NCBI GenBank assembly: GCA_951635545.1
Contig: OX620685.1
Location: forward strand, 620,001-684,000
DNA: 64,000 nt
Source: CAG-873 sp910578365
Lineage (GTDB): Bacteria > Bacteroidota > Bacteroidia > Bacteroidales > Muribaculaceae
Direction: 5' to 3'
Part shown: positions 62,393 to 64,000 of the stretch, one piece after another
How positions within the stretch are numbered: position 1 is the stretch's first letter
Layout of the letters: the number at the start of each line of letters is the position of its first letter
The notes under the pieces: model-generated
Told to the model about the DNA's origin: nothing
What the model saw: only the letters and a program-made list of their open reading frames with translations
Database searches by the model: none
Translations under genes and position numbers: made by a program

Positions 62393-63475
62393 ATGAATAA
62401 TCATCGATTCATTCTCCAGCCCTATAAAGGGGTCGGAAGCCGTCACTGTTGCCCCGCCTGTCACAAGAAACGTTGTTTTAGCCGGTATATTGACACCGAA
62501 AAACAAATCTCGTTTCCCGACGATGTCGGCAGGTGTGACCATGAACAGAGTTGCGGTTACCATCTCACACCAAAGGAATACTTTGAGCGCAATCCGGAGG
62601 CTAAGCCATTACACGGCGATTACACTACTCAGTCAGCATGGCGAGCCAAGCCGACCGAGCAGCAAAAGCCGACATCCTTCATCGCGTCAGAGACTGTTGC
62701 ACAGACTCTGCACGGATATGAGAAGAACAATATCTATCTGTTCCTCCGCTCCAAGTTCGGAGCCGAGGAAACCCTACGACTGATGAAAGACTATCGTGTA
62801 GGCACCTCAAAGCACTGGCCCGGATCATGCGTGTTCTGGCAGACCGATATCAACGGTAGTATTCGCACCGGAAAGGTGATGCTTTACGATGCCGAGACAG
62901 GCAAGCGCGTGAAGGAGCCATTCAACCATGTAACATGGGTTCATTCGTTGCTCCGACTGCCTGACTTCAATCTGCGTCAGTGTTTCTTCGGTGAACATCT
63001 GTTGCCGATGAACAGAGGCAAGCCTGTCGCCATTGTCGAGAGCGAAAAGACTTCACTTGTGGGAGCATATTATCTGCCGGAATATGTATGGCTGGCAACA
63101 GGTGGTAAAAACGGATGCTTCAATACTGATGCACTCCATGTTCTCCGAGGCCGTCAGGTAATTCTGTATCCCGATATAGGCGCGACCGACCAGTGGCGGC
63201 AGAAGCTGAATTTGTTACGCAGTCTCGATATCGAGGCAAGTATCTTCAACTACCTTGAAGAAGTTGCCACTGATAACGAGCGAACAGCAGGACTTGACAT
63301 TGCAGACTATCTCCTGCAAATCGAACCCGACCAGGCAGTGCTGCAAACTATGATTAGAAAAAATCCGATGTTGCAGAAACTCATCGACGACTTGCAACTC
63401 ACCCTCGTGTCTGTTGAACGGTACACCCCGGATACTGATGCAATCAACAAAACCTCAACACCCTCAAAACAATGA
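62393..63475 (+). CDS. DUF6371 zinc-finger primase-like protein
   Basis: 360 aa from ATG 62393. The N-terminal zinc module HCCPACHKKRCFSRYID and GRCDHEQSCGYH resembles a CHC2 primase finger. A Toprim-like core follows (VAIVESEKTSLVGAYYLPEYVWLAT and RQVILYPDIGATDQW), with the Glu and Asp expected of Toprim. It likely synthesises primers for element transfer or replication. Its last codon overlaps the next gene by 4 bp. Confidence 0.8.
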   Translation: MNNHRFILQPYKGVGSRHCCPACHKKRCFSRYIDTEKQISFPDDVGRCDHEQSCGYHLTPKEYFERNPEAKPLHGDYTTQSAWRAKPTEQQKPTSFIASETVAQTLHGYEKNNIYLFLRSKFGAEETLRLMKDYRVGTSKHWPGSCVFWQTDINGSIRTGKVMLYDAETGKRVKEPFNHVTWVHSLLRLPDFNLRQCFFGEHLLPMNRGKPVAIVESEKTSLVGAYYLPEYVWLATGGKNGCFNTDALHVLRGRQVILYPDIGATDQWRQKLNLLRSLDIEASIFNYLEEVATDNERTAGLDIADYLLQIEPDQAVLQTMIRKNPMLQKLIDDLQLTLVSVERYTPDTDAINKTSTPSKQ

Positions 63476-63969
63476 AAACCACAAAAACATCCACAACCAC
63501 TGCATCCAAGTCAACCAAGTTGACCGATGCACCCGAAATCCAAGTATCAACCTCTAACCCCCAAATTATTATGCAACCCGATAACTCTACCAACTCCAAT
63601 CCCGCAGTCAACAGCGACAACGCTGTTAACAGCACCACCACTGCCAACGCCGTTGCCAATGAAAATCTGTTTGGCAACGAGCATACTTCAACCGAGGCAA
63701 CAGCCATAACTGAGCCGCCGAAGCAACAGCGAATCGGCAAGCAACAGCGCAAATCGGACTTCGCCGAGTTCAAGGCAACCTATCTTGTGCCGTCAAAGCT
63801 GTCAAAGCGTCATCCGGTAAACATCGATGACAGCGTATGGGAGAAGCTTGAACGCATCGCCCGCATCCTCGGTGACCGCGACACTACTGTCGGCAGCTAC
63901 ATCAATGCCATCCTTGCCGAGCATCTCGACATCTACGGTGACGACATCGAAATCTGGCGCAAACTCTAA
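63472..63969 (+). CDS. DUF3408 mobilization-associated protein
   Basis: 165 aa. A long Asn/Thr/Ser-rich N-terminal half (about 1-90) precedes the conserved C-terminal domain FKATYLVPSKLSKRHPVNID and WEKLERIARILGDRDTTVGS, ending DDIEIWRKL. DUF3408 proteins sit upstream of mobilization relaxase genes in Bacteroides elements and have an RHH-like DNA-binding end. Relaxase would be expected beyond the window. Confidence 0.85.
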   Translation: MKTTKTSTTTASKSTKLTDAPEIQVSTSNPQIIMQPDNSTNSNPAVNSDNAVNSTTTANAVANENLFGNEHTSTEATAITEPPKQQRIGKQQRKSDFAEFKATYLVPSKLSKRHPVNIDDSVWEKLERIARILGDRDTTVGSYINAILAEHLDIYGDDIEIWRKL

Positions 63970-64000
63970 CGTATAACCCGACCGCAGGGAGCGGTTATCG

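Larger units (their letters stand above)
56300..64000 (+). mobile_element. Integrative/mobilizable element, left part (continues off window)
   Basis: The gene set from 56496 onward is an excision/integration and mobilization-type module: multi-HTH protein, tyrosine recombinase, excisionase-like HTH, DUF3987, DUF6371, DUF3408. This order is common in Bacteroides mobilizable and conjugative elements. Composition shifts after mnmE. The left boundary is placed after the mnmE terminator; I cannot fix the attachment core because the other end is outside the window. Confidence 0.75.

Noticed and set aside
1..64000. CRISPR array
   Set aside because: No set of regularly spaced 25-40 bp repeats was found; the short GTTTACG triplet at 56.4 kb has 10-bp period and no spacers.

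Overview
The window reads as a chromosomal segment of a gut-type Bacteroidales bacterium, probably close to Muribaculaceae. That rests on type IX secretion (T9SS) regulators (PorX, PorW/SprE), C-terminal T9SS-like sorting regions on secreted proteins, a monofunctional BirA, Omp28 and DUF6029 envelope genes, an inositol-lipid-type gene cluster, and promoters of the Bacteroidetes form TTTG-N20-TAnnTTTG. The genus is inference. Most of the window is moderately GC-rich. The block at 20.6-23.6 kb is clearly AT-rich, and the right end (from about 56.3 kb) is a mobile element.

Layout. 1-5.2 kb: a secreted SpvB/RHS-like protein gene cut by an IS630-family element, behind a small secreted protein gene. 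5.4-15.6 kb: a compact minus-strand run rsh-HD phosphohydrolase-porW-porX-tsaE-birA, linking ppGpp, probable c-di-AMP turnover and T9SS control. 15.7-23.6 kb: a disturbed region. A caspase-like (clan CD) peptidase gene carries an in-frame TGA. Two paralogous secreted proteins lie downstream. An IS982 element sits inside the signal-peptide codons of the first, and an IS630 element sits 19 bp before its original start codon. 23.7-29.5 kb: yidC-pyrG, a DUF1846 gene and an FKBP isomerase gene. 29.5-35.2 kb: an AcrAB-TolC-type RND efflux operon with an apparently identical second copy of the IS630 element inserted in its 5' leader. 36.5-40.4 kb: menA, two tRNA-Val(UAC) genes, dnaX and a lipid kinase gene. 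40.7-45.1 kb: a lipid head-group cluster (acyltransferase, Aur1/PAP2-like, CDP-alcohol phosphatidyltransferase, GtrA, PgpA, ATP-grasp). 45.2-46.4 kb: a possible TerD-like gene and a small degenerate FtsZ-like gene, divergently transcribed. 46.5-50.5 kb: an envelope operon tlpA-DUF6029-omp28 with a secreted protein gene. 50.7-52.9 kb: an N-acetylmuramidase gene and pepD. 53.1-56.2 kb: a small membrane protein gene, ompH-like, a DRGH endonuclease gene and mnmE. Much of this last stretch has coding strands nearly free of T.

56.3-64 kb (continuing off the window): an integrative or mobilizable element. It holds a four-HTH zinc-ribbon protein, a tyrosine integrase, a lone antitoxin-like gene, a two-TM protein of unknown function, an excisionase-type HTH, and DUF3987, DUF6371 and DUF3408 genes. 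It has repeated GGAGA/TCTCC operators before two near-identical promoters, three GTTTACG iterons at 10-bp spacing, and a leader hairpin before the HTH gene.

The most notable items are the small FtsZ-like protein without a GTP-binding loop, the two-IS dissection of the peptidase operon with restorable reading frames, the IS in the efflux-operon leader, the conserved -1 frameshift site in all three IS630 copies, the paired operators and hairpin leader of the mobile element, and the lipid cluster that carries an ATP-grasp gene instead of an inositol-phosphate synthase.
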